64,000 bases of DNA from Micromonospora profundi. Its GTDB lineage: Bacteria > Actinomycetota > Actinomycetes > Mycobacteriales > Micromonosporaceae. Each line of letters begins with the position of its first letter. The first letter of the stretch is position 1. Below, piece by piece: positions 34,613 to 43,536 of the stretch. The position numbers and the translations under genes were made by a program. The DNA lies in NCBI RefSeq assembly GCF_011927785.1, contig NZ_JAATJK010000001.1, positions 1,612,001-1,676,000 on the forward strand. The letters are read 5' to 3'. Under the pieces are notes generated by a model. That model was given only the letters and a program-made list of their open reading frames with translations, was not told the DNA's origin and ran no database searches.

Positions 34613-34652
34613 TTGACGGTTGGTTCCACGCGGTGTGGAATATGTTGCATGC
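34613..34652 (+). promoter_or_regulatory. Promoter/operator of GntR gene; possibly leaderless
   Basis: TTGACG (34613-34618) is followed after 17-18 bases by a GGAATA-like -10. The 16-base element at 34637-34652 matches 14 of 16 positions of the element at 36405-36420 before acdS. The GntR ATG (34649) falls inside the element, so the transcript would have almost no leader. Confidence 0.5.
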
Positions 34653-35329
34653 CGATCCCCGAGCGTCAGGGTGTCATCCCGCGTGCCCTACTGCGGGAAA
34701 ATGCGTTCCGGACCATCCGTGACGCGATAGTCGACGGCACCCTGGCGCCGGGGGAGCGGCTCAACGACGCGGAGTTGGCGCAGTGGCTCGGGGTGAGCCG
34801 CACCCCGGTGCGCGAGGCGCTGGCCCGGCTGGAGGAGGCAGGCCTGGTCCAGACCAAGCCCGGCCGCTACACGATGGTCACTCCACTGGACGTCCAGGCC
34901 GCCCGGGCGGCGCAGTCGGTCACCGCGGCGATGCACGAGCTTGCCGTACGTCAGTCGGTGCCCAATCTGTCGCCCGAGGAGATCGAGACGATGCGGGCGG
35001 CCAACCGGCGGTTCGCGGAAGCACTGCACACGGGCGATGTCGACGCGGCGATCGCCTCGGACGACGAATTCCACTGCGTCACGGTGACGGCCTCCGCCAA
35101 TTCGGCGATCTCCTCGGTGCTGGAGCAGTTCACGCCGATTCTGCGCCGGCTCGAACGGCTCCGATTCTCCTCGCTGAACGCGCGCGACTCGGTTGCCCTG
35201 CACGACCGCATCATCGATTTCTGTGCGGCCGGCGACGCCGAGCGGGCAGCGTTGGCCGCCCGCGACAACTGGTTGAGCCTGGATCCGCTCTTCGATGTCG
35301 AGTGCCCGGACGACCCGCCCGCGCAGTGA
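34649..35329 (+). CDS. GntR-family (FadR/FCD subfamily) transcriptional regulator
   Basis: A 226-residue protein from ATG 34649. Winged helix at residues ~10-75: RALLRENAFRTIRDAIVDG, LAPGERLNDAELAQWLGVSRTPVREALARLEEAGLV, the standard GntR signature. The C-terminal FCD-type helical bundle carries putative metal ligands (DDEFHCVTVTASAN and VALHDRIIDFCAAGD with Asp/His positions). FCD regulators sense small organic acids. A 16-base element at its own start recurs in the promoter of the nearby ACC deaminase gene, so it probably represses itself and acdS. A strong terminator follows. Confidence 0.88.
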   Translation: MPIPERQGVIPRALLRENAFRTIRDAIVDGTLAPGERLNDAELAQWLGVSRTPVREALARLEEAGLVQTKPGRYTMVTPLDVQAARAAQSVTAAMHELAVRQSVPNLSPEEIETMRAANRRFAEALHTGDVDAAIASDDEFHCVTVTASANSAISSVLEQFTPILRRLERLRFSSLNARDSVALHDRIIDFCAAGDAERAALAARDNWLSLDPLFDVECPDDPPAQ

Positions 35330-35345
35330 GCGCATCGGGCCCGTC

Positions 35346-35378
35346 GTCTGTTCCGCCCCTGGAAGGGGCGGAACAGAC
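35346..35378. terminator. Bidirectional terminator between GntR and acetoacetate-decarboxylase-like genes
   Basis: GTCTGTTCCGCCCC (35346-35359) and GGGGCGGAACAGAC (35365-35378) form a perfect 14-bp stem with a TGGAA loop between convergent genes. Confidence 0.85.
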
Positions 35379-35410
35379 TCGGCCGCGGTGCCGTCAGTCC
35401 CGGGCTGTCC

Positions 35411-36304
35411 TCACAGGATGCGGAGGTCGTTGACGGTGTAGGACAGCGAGCCGCGGAATCCCACGCCGACCCGCCTCGGCGTGAGGTCCGCGAGTTCTTC
35501 CCGGGGCGCCGGCAGGAATCGCAGTTCGCCTGTGCCGATCCAGGTGTTCGCGAACTTCAGGTTGGCGAGCACCGACATGGTCAGCTCGTGTACGGCCGGG
35601 TTGTCGTGCTGCCCGGCGGAGAGTCGCGGGAAGTGACGCAGGTTGACAAGGGGGCGCGTCAGCGCGGGCAGCCGGTCCGTGGTCCGGTCGAGAGTCACTG
35701 TGGTCTCGGCCAGACGCCGGCCACCGGCGGACATGACCGCCGCGAAGCGGCCACCCTTACCGACCGTGGGCGCGGCAGGACTGTCGATGGCGAAGGCTCG
35801 GGTCTGACGGATGGAGCCCATCTTCTTGGGGAATCCCTGCACCCAGCCGCGCGCGAGCGAGGCGTCGTTGTCCACCCAGATGAAGGGGCACCAGGCCACC
35901 GGGGTGCCCTGCCACTGCGCGTCGAGCAGCACCAGGAACTCCGAGTACTGGCTGAACGGCGGGTCGAGGTAGTCGTCGGTGGCACCGTTGAACTGCCAGT
36001 CGATGAACACGGCGTAACCGTGGCCGGGGTTGGCCGGATCCGGGTCGAGGCCGGTGGGCAGGGATGCGGCGGCCGCCTCCGGGCTGGTCCAGAACTCCAC
36101 GCCGACGGCGTCGCCAACGTAGTGCCACGGTGGCTTGCCGGCAAGGTTGGCCACGCCACGCGGGCTCAGCGGATAGGTGTAGCCCTTCAGTCGCTCGGGC
36201 GTCGCCGGGGTGGCGTTCGCGCCGGCCGGTGTCGACGCCGCGATACCGACAGTGGTGCCCGCCATCGCGGCAAGCACGGCGCGCCGCTGAAGATTCTTTT
36301 CCAT
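35411..36304 (-). CDS. Exported acetoacetate decarboxylase-like protein
   Basis: A 297-residue protein starting at ATG 36304, with AAGGACCAGG upstream. The N-terminus MEKNLQRRAVLAAMAGTTVG resembles a Tat signal (RR, hydrophobic core, ASTPAGANA), which is unusual because acetoacetate decarboxylases are normally cytosolic. The body fits the ADC superfamily: WCPFIWVDND, GWVQGFPKKMGSIRQTRAF (the FPKK segment corresponds to the Schiff-base lysine region) and RLLAETTVTLD-like strands. The activity may be aldolase/dehydratase rather than decarboxylase. It is divergent from acdS, with the putative GntR operator between them. Confidence 0.78.
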   Translation of the reverse strand: MEKNLQRRAVLAAMAGTTVGIAASTPAGANATPATPERLKGYTYPLSPRGVANLAGKPPWHYVGDAVGVEFWTSPEAAAASLPTGLDPDPANPGHGYAVFIDWQFNGATDDYLDPPFSQYSEFLVLLDAQWQGTPVAWCPFIWVDNDASLARGWVQGFPKKMGSIRQTRAFAIDSPAAPTVGKGGRFAAVMSAGGRRLAETTVTLDRTTDRLPALTRPLVNLRHFPRLSAGQHDNPAVHELTMSVLANLKFANTWIGTGELRFLPAPREELADLTPRRVGVGFRGSLSYTVNDLRIL

Positions 36305-36383
36305 CCTGGTCCTTCCGTGGGTCAACTTCCACCTACCTGACGCCACGGAGGGCCAGTGGTTCATCGTTGTCTCTCCCGGATCC

Positions 36384-36420
36384 TTGACAGGCCCCGAGTG
36401 GCACGCAATATATTGCATGC
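36384..36420 (+). promoter_or_regulatory. acdS promoter with palindromic operator
   Basis: TTGACA (36384-36389) is followed by the perfect 12-base palindrome GCAATATATTGC (36405-36416), which overlaps the expected -10 (CAATAT/ATATAT). GCATGC continues to 36420. The whole element matches the GntR gene start region at 14 of 16 positions, so it is a good candidate GntR operator. Confidence 0.65.
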
Positions 36421-36529
36421 CGGAGCGCCCGTGACGCTGGCGGAGCGGCGGCCAATCCGCGTCGTCTCGCCTGATCTGACTCTCCGTCTCGTGAGCCGCT
36501 CCAGCTCCGGATCCTGTGGAAGGAACGAC

Positions 36530-37549
36530 ATGCCCCTCGACGCGTTCGAGCGTTACCCGCTGCTGTTCGGCCCCAGCCCCATCCACCCGCTGGACCGGCT
36601 CAGCGCGCACCTTGGTGGCGCGCGGATCTGGGCGAAGCGCGAGGACTGCAACAGTGGCCTTGCCTTCGGTGGCAACAAGACCCGCAAGCTGGAGTACCTG
36701 CTTCCGGACGCGCTGAAGCAGGGTGCCGACACGCTCGTCAGCATCGGTGGAGTGCAGTCCAACCACACCCGTCAGGTGGCCGCTGTCGCCGCCCGGGCGG
36801 GGCTCAATGCCGTCCTCGTCCAGGAGAGGTGGGTGGACTGGCCGGACCCGGTAAACGACAAGGTCGGCAACATCCTGCTGTCACGGATCATGGGCGCCGA
36901 CGTACGCCTCGCGCCGGCCGGTTTCGGCATCGGCTTCAAGCAGAGCTGGCACGAGGCTCTCGACGACGTCCGTGTCGCAGGCGGCACACCGTACGCGATC
37001 CCGGCCGGCGCGTCCGACCATCCGCTCGGCGGCCTCGGTTTCGCGAACTGGGCCTACGAGGTGCAGCAGCAGGAGCGTGAGCTCGGCGTCTTCTTCGACA
37101 CGATCATCGTGTGCAGCGTGACCGGCAGCACCCACGCCGGCATGATCGCCGGGTTCGCCGGTCAGGACCGGCCGAGGCGGGTGCTCGGCATCGACGCCTC
37201 CGCCACGATCGACGAGACCCGGTCCCAGGTGGCGAAGATCGCCCGCAACACCGCCGAACTCATCGGACTCGGCCGTGACCTGCGCGACGACGAGATCACC
37301 GTGCTGGAGGGCTGGGCCGGCGACCTTTACGGCATCCCCGTGCAGTCCACTCTGGATGCCATCCGGCTCACCGGCCAGCTCGAAGGCGTGATCATCGACC
37401 CGGTGTACGAGGGGAAGTCGATGGCCGGGCTGATCGACCTCGTCCGCAACGGCGACATCCCCCGGAACTCGAACGTCCTGTACGCGCACCTCGGCGGACA
37501 GCCGGCCATAAACGCCTACAGCAGTGTGTTCGAGCAGCACCTGACGTGA
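36530..37549 (+). CDS. acdS: 1-aminocyclopropane-1-carboxylate (ACC) deaminase
   Basis: A 339-residue PLP enzyme starting at ATG 36530 with GGAAGGA upstream. It converts ACC, the ethylene precursor, to 2-oxobutyrate and ammonia. Schiff-base Lys50 lies in [30 protein letters not shown] holds the catalytic serine region. Glu294 (DPVYEGKSM) and Leu321 (LYAHLGG) are the residues that separate true ACC deaminase from D-cysteine desulfhydrase, and both have the ACC deaminase identity. Length matches the family. AcdS is typical of plant-associated bacteria. Probably controlled by the GntR regulator. Confidence 0.93.
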   Translation: MPLDAFERYPLLFGPSPIHPLDRLSAHLGGARIWAKREDCNSGLAFGGNKTRKLEYLLPDALKQGADTLVSIGGVQSNHTRQVAAVAARAGLNAVLVQERWVDWPDPVNDKVGNILLSRIMGADVRLAPAGFGIGFKQSWHEALDDVRVAGGTPYAIPAGASDHPLGGLGFANWAYEVQQQERELGVFFDTIIVCSVTGSTHAGMIAGFAGQDRPRRVLGIDASATIDETRSQVAKIARNTAELIGLGRDLRDDEITVLEGWAGDLYGIPVQSTLDAIRLTGQLEGVIIDPVYEGKSMAGLIDLVRNGDIPRNSNVLYAHLGGQPAINAYSSVFEQHLT

Positions 37550-37586
37550 CGCCCCGCCGATTCGAACGGGACCACCGCCGCCCCGG

Positions 37587-38423
37587 CTAGGAGGGCTGCT
37601 TCGCCCGCTTCGCGGCGCCCCAGAGCGAGCCGGGGTTGAGCCGCCGTGGATACCTGTCGAGCATCGCGGCGTACAACTCCTCGGCCGTCGCGGTGCGGGC
37701 GTCGAGCGCGTCGAACTCGCGCAGATAGGCTGCCGTCTCGGCGAGAATTCCCGGGTCGTCGGGCAGGTCCGGATTCCCGTGCCCGGCCACCACTGCGGCC
37801 GGGTCGAGGTCACGCAGCCGATCGAGCGTCGCGGCCCACTCCCGCCGTGTCGCGGCAGTGGATTCGGACTGGTACGGGTGGGTGTCGTTGTAGGCGACGT
37901 CGCCGGCCGCAATCAACCGAAGCTCGGGCACCCAGACGACAGTGCTGCCCGGCGTGTCGGTGAAGCCGGTCTCGACGATCTCCAACCGCTGACCGTCGAG
38001 TTCGAGGTGATCGTCGGCAAGTGGTTGCGGAGTGGTCAGCCGGGCCGGGATCTGACCGGGGAACAGCCGTTCCCAGAACGAACCCACCATGTCGGTCCCG
38101 GCCTGGACCTCCGCCGCGGCAGCGGTCGCCTCGGTGGCCACGGCCCGCACACCCGGGAACGCTTCAGCTATCTGGCTCAGGCCGAAGAAGTGGTCGCCGT
38201 GGCCGTGAGTGACGTAGACGTGGGTGAGCCTACGGTCAAACGACCGTATCCAGTCAATCAACTGCTGGTTCTGCTCCACCGTGACGTAGGTGTCGATCAG
38301 CACCGCGTCGCTGGCACCCAGCACGAGCGTGGCGGCGTTGCTGACCCACAGAAGGTCCTGCGGGCCGTACGGCAGGTCCCGGGTCAGACCGGGCCGGCGT
38401 ACGTGGTGAACGGCGTACTCCAT
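37587..38423 (-). CDS. MBL-fold metallo-hydrolase
   Basis: A 278-residue protein starting at ATG 38423 behind GGGGAG. It has the metallo-beta-lactamase fold: LVLGASDAVLIDTYV, zinc motif VYVTHGHGDHFFGL (HxHxDH), ETGFTDTPGSTVVWVPELRLIAAGDVAYNDTHPY (ligand Asp) and AAVVAGHGNPD (ligand His). The C-terminal helices (AAYLREFDALDARTATAEELYAAML) resemble quinoprotein relay/SAPA-type hydrolases. The substrate is unknown. It is convergent with acdS and divergent from the haloperoxidase-like gene, with a large inverted repeat in its upstream region. Confidence 0.85.
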   Translation of the reverse strand: MEYAVHHVRRPGLTRDLPYGPQDLLWVSNAATLVLGASDAVLIDTYVTVEQNQQLIDWIRSFDRRLTHVYVTHGHGDHFFGLSQIAEAFPGVRAVATEATAAAAEVQAGTDMVGSFWERLFPGQIPARLTTPQPLADDHLELDGQRLEIVETGFTDTPGSTVVWVPELRLIAAGDVAYNDTHPYQSESTAATRREWAATLDRLRDLDPAAVVAGHGNPDLPDDPGILAETAAYLREFDALDARTATAEELYAAMLDRYPRRLNPGSLWGAAKRAKQPS

Positions 38424-38510
38424 GGCAGCTCCCCGGTTCGTGATCAGGACCCGTCGGCACTTCCCCACCCGGCCGCACCTTATGCGTGCGGATCCCGCGC
38501 GAGCGCGCCG

Positions 38511-38548
38511 GCCGCCGGCGCGGAGGGCGCGCTCTCCGCGCCGGCGGC
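38511..38548. repeat. 15-bp perfect inverted repeat in a divergent intergenic region
   Basis: GCCGCCGGCGCGGAG (38511-38525) and its exact complement (38534-38548) are separated by eight bases. It lies between two divergent genes, where a transcription terminator is not expected. Confidence 0.7.
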
Positions 38549-38644
38549 TGCGGTGACGCGACAAGGGTCAGCAGTCAAATGGCAGATGCCCGCTGGCGTC
38601 CTCGGCCGGCAGTCTCGTCGGAAAGATCCGACTGAGGAGGTCCG

Positions 38645-39469
38645 ATGGCCACGATCGACGCTTTCGACGGCACGCCGATTTTCTACAAGGACTGGGGATC
38701 GGGCCGGCCGGTCGTGTTCAGCCACGGCTGGCCGTTGAACGCCGACGCCTGGGACGCTCAACTCCGGCTCGTCGCGGACAACGGCTTCCGCGGCATCGCC
38801 CACGACCGCCGTGGTCACGGCCGGTCCGGGCAGCCCTGGAACGGCAACGACATGGACACGTACGCCGACGACCTCGCGGCGCTGATCCAGGAGCTCGACC
38901 TCAGGGATGCCGTGCTCGTGGGTCACTCGACAGGCGGTGGCGAGGTGGTCCGGTACCTCGGTCGGCACGGTACCGGCCGAGTGTCAAAGGCCGTGCTGCT
39001 GGGTGCGGTGCCGCCGTTCCTCCTGCAAACCGCTGACAACCCGGAGGGCGCGCCCATCGAGACCTTCGACAGCATCCGGAACGGCGTGGAGAGCGACCGC
39101 TCGCAGTTTTACAAGGACCTGCCCACCGCGTTCTACAACGCCAATCGCGAGGGCGTCACGATCTCGGACGGCACGCGCGACGCCTTCTGGCTGGCCGGCA
39201 TGCAGGTGGGCCTGAAGGCCGCGTACGACTGCGTCGCCGCGTTCTCGGAGAGCGACTTCCGCTCCGACCTCCCCACGATCGACATCCCGGTCCTGGTGGT
39301 GCACGGCGACGACGACCAGATCGTGCCGGTCGCCATCTCCGGCGTGAAGACCGCCGAACTGCTCAAGGACGCGACCCTGAAGGTGTACGAGGGTGCGCCG
39401 CACGGCATCGTCGGCAGCCCCTACCAGGCGAGGTTCCACGCCGACCTGCTGGACTTCATCACCTCGTAG
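38645..39469 (+). CDS. Alpha/beta hydrolase, cofactor-free haloperoxidase/esterase type
   Basis: A 274-residue protein with an ideal AGGAGG before ATG 38645. Typical of the non-haem chloroperoxidase family: [39 protein letters not shown], nucleophile elbow [10 protein letters not shown] (Ser95), acid Asp in [11 protein letters not shown] and catalytic His in [10 protein letters not shown]. The family hydrolyses esters and perhydrolyses acids. No partner genes; monocistronic. Confidence 0.9.
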   Translation: MATIDAFDGTPIFYKDWGSGRPVVFSHGWPLNADAWDAQLRLVADNGFRGIAHDRRGHGRSGQPWNGNDMDTYADDLAALIQELDLRDAVLVGHSTGGGEVVRYLGRHGTGRVSKAVLLGAVPPFLLQTADNPEGAPIETFDSIRNGVESDRSQFYKDLPTAFYNANREGVTISDGTRDAFWLAGMQVGLKAAYDCVAAFSESDFRSDLPTIDIPVLVVHGDDDQIVPVAISGVKTAELLKDATLKVYEGAPHGIVGSPYQARFHADLLDFITS

Positions 39470-39692
39470 CGGCGGTCGCGAGCGCAGCCGTACGCCGCGT
39501 GGCGTTTCTCAGGGGGTGGAGCTGACCCCGGCCGGGTTTGTGGGGATCTGGCCGGGGTCGGTCTCCGTGGACCGCCGTTCGCCGCACCGAGGGTGCTCCT
39601 CGACCGATATCGTGCCGACCGCCTACCGTGCGTGGATCCACGACTCGGACAGCCGATGGACAAGGTCGAGAGGATTGCGGATCATCTATTTC

Positions 39693-41549
39693 ATGACAAC
39701 CCGGTCGACCGGCGCCCCACCAACAGACGAGCACGCGAAACCCGAGCAGGCCTCCGATGACCGGAGACCTGGCGATCGGGGTCGATGGCGCTGGCCCCGC
39801 CTGGAGTGGACAGTGGCGACGCTTGGCAGTCTGCTGTTGGCGGTGGTGCTGACCTGGCCGACGCTGCGACACCCGGCGACCACGATCCCCGGCGACCTCG
39901 GCGACCCGACATTGCAGGCCTGGCAGGTCGCCTGGTCCGGGCACGCTCTGCTCAGCGACCCCACCAACCTCTGGAACTCCAACACGTTCTATCCGGAGAG
40001 ATACACGTACGCCTACAGCGACACCCTGCTCGGGTACGCCCCGTTCGGGATGCTCGGCTCCGGCTTCGAGGCCGCCGTCATCAGGTACAACGTGCTCTAC
40101 GTGCTGCTGCACGCGCTTGCCTTCCTCGGGGCGTACGCGCTGGCCCGGCAGCTCGGGGCCAACCGGTGGGGCGGGGCGTTCGCGGGCATCGCGTGGGCGT
40201 ACGCGCCGTGGCGGCTGGCGCACTCCGGCCACCTGAACATCCTGTCCAGCGGGGGGATCGCGCTGGCCCTGGCGATGCTGGCCCGTGGCCACGGTTGGTC
40301 GCTGCGCCACGGATACCGGCCGGAGCGACGACGCCCCGGCTGGGCACTTGCCGGGTGGCTCGTCGCCGCCTGGCAGATCAGCCTCGGCTTCGGCATCGGG
40401 CTGCCGCTCGTCTACTTCCTGCTGGCCGCCGTGCTCGTGGCGGCCGGCTGCTACGGCTGGTCGTGGTGGCGCAAGCGGGAACGCCCGCCGTTCGGCCGGC
40501 GACTGCTGCTCGCGGACCTGGGCGGTGGGGCCGTCTTCGGCGCGGTGACGCTGCTGCTCGGCCTCGTCTACCTGCGGGTGGTCGACCTCAATCCCCAGGC
40601 CGAGCGAACGCTGGACTGGACGAAGATGTTCTCGCCTCCGCTCATCGGTTTCGTCACCGCGCCAGCGGACTCGTGGCTGTGGGGCGAGCGCCACGCCGCC
40701 GCGCGGGAGCAGCTGTCCTGGCCACCGGAGATGGCGCTGCTGCCGGGGATGACCGTCATCGGGTTGGCGGCGGCGGGGCTGTTCGTCTCGGCGTTCCCGT
40801 TCCGGCACCGGATCGCGCTGGGGCTCGGCGTGCTCGGCACCGTGCTGCTGGGCCTGGGCGCGACCCTCGGCGGCGACGGGGATCCCGGCTACCTGACGCT
40901 GTCCACGCTCCTGCCCGGCTGGGACGCGCTGCGTACGCCGGGCCGGATGATGCACTGGACGAGCCTGCTGCTGGCGGTGCTGGCCGCCGGGCTGGTGACC
41001 GCGCTGGCCCCGTCGTCGGACAAGGCGTCGGACAAGGCGTCGGAGCAGCCCTCGGACCAGTCGTCAGCCCCGCCATCGGACCCGCTGCCGGACCAGTCGT
41101 CGCCCCGGCGCTGGACGCGGATGCTCATGCCGGTGCTCCTGCTGGTGCCGCTGGCCCTTGTCACCCTGGAGGGCGTCAACCGGACACCTCACCCGACGGT
41201 GCCACGGCCGCCGGCCGCGATGCAGGCGGCGCCGGAGCCGATGCTCGTGCTCCCTGCCGGCGGTGTGGGCGACCTGACGGTCATGCTGTGGACGACCGAC
41301 GGGTTTCCCCGGGTGACGAACGGGCTGGGGGGCTTCGAGCCGGTCACCCAGGCGCAGACCCGGATCGCTGTGGCGTCGTTCCCCGACGCGGGCAGTGTGG
41401 CGTACCTGCGGGGGATCGGCGTCCGGTCGGTGCTGGCCGTGCCGAGCCGCGCCGCGGGGACGCCGTGGGAGGGTATCGAGGCCCGGCCCGTGGACGGGCT
41501 CGGCATCACCCGGGAGGATCATGATGGTGCGCTTGTCTACCGCCTCTGA
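39693..41549 (+). CDS. Polytopic membrane protein, probable GT-C-like glycosyltransferase
   Basis: A 618-residue protein from ATG 39693. After a charged cytosolic N-terminus it has about ten hydrophobic helices. The first extracytoplasmic loop carries GDLGDPTLQAWQVAWSGHAL and NSNTFYPERYTYAYSD, the Asp-rich loop pattern seen in GT-C enzymes that use polyprenyl-phosphate sugars. A Ser/Asp/Pro/Gln-rich stretch (SSDKASDKASEQPSDQSS and following) interrupts the C-terminal part. The next gene encodes a GtrB-like enzyme that makes such a donor, 51 bases downstream, so the pair probably transfers sugar to an external glycan. The family is not named with certainty. Confidence 0.65.
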   Translation: MTTRSTGAPPTDEHAKPEQASDDRRPGDRGRWRWPRLEWTVATLGSLLLAVVLTWPTLRHPATTIPGDLGDPTLQAWQVAWSGHALLSDPTNLWNSNTFYPERYTYAYSDTLLGYAPFGMLGSGFEAAVIRYNVLYVLLHALAFLGAYALARQLGANRWGGAFAGIAWAYAPWRLAHSGHLNILSSGGIALALAMLARGHGWSLRHGYRPERRRPGWALAGWLVAAWQISLGFGIGLPLVYFLLAAVLVAAGCYGWSWWRKRERPPFGRRLLLADLGGGAVFGAVTLLLGLVYLRVVDLNPQAERTLDWTKMFSPPLIGFVTAPADSWLWGERHAAAREQLSWPPEMALLPGMTVIGLAAAGLFVSAFPFRHRIALGLGVLGTVLLGLGATLGGDGDPGYLTLSTLLPGWDALRTPGRMMHWTSLLLAVLAAGLVTALAPSSDKASDKASEQPSDQSSAPPSDPLPDQSSPRRWTRMLMPVLLLVPLALVTLEGVNRTPHPTVPRPPAAMQAAPEPMLVLPAGGVGDLTVMLWTTDGFPRVTNGLGGFEPVTQAQTRIAVASFPDAGSVAYLRGIGVRSVLAVPSRAAGTPWEGIEARPVDGLGITREDHDGALVYRL

Positions 41550-41600
41550 CCGACCGCGTGCCGACGGAGGCCCGCGCGCGGGCCGGGCGGGGTGACGACG

Positions 41601-42659
41601 ATGCGTCTGTCAGTGGTGGTGCCCTGCTTCAACGAGGAAGAGTCGGTGGAGCGGCTGCACGAGAGCGTGACCGCCGCGCTCGCCGACCTGTCCGACGTGG
41701 AGATCGAGGTGGTGTACGTCGACGACGGCAGCGAGGACGGCACCCTCGCGGCGCTGCGCCGGCTCGCCGCCGCCGACCCCACCGTCTGCTACACGTCGCT
41801 GAGCCGCAACTTCGGCAAGGAGGCGGCGATGCTCGCCGGCCTGCAACGGGCCACCGGCGACGCGGTCGTCATCATGGACGCCGACCTCCAACACCCGCCC
41901 CGGCTGCTGCCCGAGATGGTCGCGCTGTACCGGCAGGGCTTCGACCAGGTGATCGCCCGCCGGGACCGGCGTGGTGACCGGTTCATCCGGATGGTCGCCT
42001 CCCGGTCCTTCTACCGGGTGGTCAACTGGTGGATCGACGTACGCCTCCAGGACGGCGCGGGTGACTTCCGGCTGCTGTCGCGGCTCGCGGTGGACGCGAT
42101 CCTGGCGATGCCGGAATACAACAGGTTCTCCAAGGGCCTGTTCTCCTGGATCGGGTTCCGGACGGTGGTGGTGGCGCATCAGAACGAGACCCGTCAGACG
42201 GGAAAGAGCAGGTGGACGCTCAGCAAGCTGTTCAACTACGCGTTCGACGGCCTGCTGTCGTTCAACAACCGGCCGCTGCGCCTGGCGATCTACGGCGGCC
42301 TGTTCCTCACCCTCATCGCGGTGGCCTACATGGCCTGGGTGGTCGCCGACGCCATCGAGAAGGGCATCGACGTTCCGGGCTACACCACGATCATCGTCAG
42401 CGTGATCGGGCTCGGCGGCATCCAGATGATGATCCTGGGTGTGATCGGTGAGTACATCGGCCGGATCTACTACGAGACCAAGCGCCGACCGCACTACCTG
42501 GTGCAGGAAACCGAGCGGCTGGCCGCCGAGGCAGGCGAGGGGCCACGGCTGCCGACCCAGCACGCGGCGCGATCGACGGAGGCGGGCAGGCGGGCCGTTC
42601 CGGTCCCGGAGGATCCGGCCCGACGCGACCCCGAGGGCGGCCGGCCGGCCGGTCCCTGA
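41601..42659 (+). CDS. Polyprenyl-phosphate glycosyltransferase, GtrB/DPM1-like GT2
   Basis: About 352 residues; ATG 41601 has GGCGGGG at a good distance, and GTG 41592 is the alternative. GT2 domain: LSVVVPCFNEEESVERLHE, VVYVDDGSEDGTL, SLSRNFGKEAAM, MDADLQHPPRLLPEM (catalytic DxD) and GAGDFRLLSR. Two C-terminal transmembrane helices follow (LAIYGGLFLTLIAVAYMAWVV and YTTIIVSVIGLGGIQMMILGVIGEY). It would load a hexose onto undecaprenyl or related phosphate for use by the upstream membrane transferase. Length and motifs are standard. Confidence 0.9.
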   Translation: MRLSVVVPCFNEEESVERLHESVTAALADLSDVEIEVVYVDDGSEDGTLAALRRLAAADPTVCYTSLSRNFGKEAAMLAGLQRATGDAVVIMDADLQHPPRLLPEMVALYRQGFDQVIARRDRRGDRFIRMVASRSFYRVVNWWIDVRLQDGAGDFRLLSRLAVDAILAMPEYNRFSKGLFSWIGFRTVVVAHQNETRQTGKSRWTLSKLFNYAFDGLLSFNNRPLRLAIYGGLFLTLIAVAYMAWVVADAIEKGIDVPGYTTIIVSVIGLGGIQMMILGVIGEYIGRIYYETKRRPHYLVQETERLAAEAGEGPRLPTQHAARSTEAGRRAVPVPEDPARRDPEGGRPAGP

Positions 42660-42789
42660 CCGGCGTCCTGCCCGCAGGGCACGGCTGACGGCCACAGGTG
42701 GAGGGGAGGTTTCACTTTCGCGTCCTGGGTATTCATGCGGACCGCCGCGGCCGGCGGGTGGACCAGCCACGACGTGAGGAGCGCACGCC

Positions 42790-43507
42790 ATGACCGATCC
42801 GCAGCCCACAATTGTCCTCGTCCACGGCGCGTTCGCCGAGTCGGCGAGCTGGAACGGCGTGATCGATCACCTAGGTGCCGCGTACGACGTGGTGGCCCTC
42901 GCCAACCCGCTGCGGAGCGTCCCGTCCGACGCCGCGTACCTGCGGGACGTGATGGGCTGGATCGGCGGCCCGGTCATCCTCGTCGGTCACTCCTACGGCG
43001 GCATGGTGATCACGCAGGCCGCGGCCGACGATCCGTCGGTGCGAGCCCTCGTGTACGTCAACGCCCTCGCACCGGACACCGGCGATTCGGCGCTGTCGCT
43101 GTCCGGGAAGTTCCCCGGCAGCACGCTTGCCGACACGCTCGTGCAGTATCCGGTGTCCACTGGCGGTAACGAGGTGGCGATCGGCCAGGACCGCTACCAT
43201 GCGCAGTTCGCTGCGGACGTGTCGGACGACATGGCCGCGCTGATGGGCCCGGACCCAGCGGCCGATCACCGAGCAGGCACTGGGCGACGCGCTCTCCGGC
43301 GACCCCGCCTGGCGATCGCTGCCCAGTTGGTTCGTGTTCGGCGACGCCGACATGAACATCCCGGTCGCCGCGCACCGGTTCATGGCCGAACGCGCGGCAG
43401 CTCGGGGTCAGCGTGAGGTCGCCGGCGCCTCCCACGCGATGGCGGTGTCCCAACCGAGCGAGGTCGCCGAGACGATCATCGACGCGGTCCGTGGCGTGGG
43501 TGGCTGA
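42790..43507 (+). pseudogene. Alpha/beta hydrolase gene with a single-base frameshift
   Basis: Translation from ATG 42790 reads as an EstC/salicylate-esterase-like hydrolase: TIVLVHGAFAESASWNGVI, VILVGHSYGGMVITQAA (nucleophile Ser), and YHAQFAADVSDDMAALMG. At the CCC at 43254-43256 the frame shifts: the +1-corrected reading continues QRPITEQALGDALSGDPAW, WFVFGDADMNIPVAAHRFMA (acid Asp) and VAGASHAMAVSQPSEVAE (catalytic His) to TGA 43505-43507. Without correction the frame gives an Arg-rich tail to 43416 and loses the Asp and His. One extra C explains everything, either a real mutation or an assembly error. Confidence 0.85.
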
Positions 43508-43536
43508 CGAGCCCCACGAGCGGTGGCACCGGCCTC

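Noticed and set aside
36530..37549. D-cysteine desulfhydrase
   Set aside because: Glu294 and Leu321 have the ACC deaminase identities used to tell the two enzymes apart.
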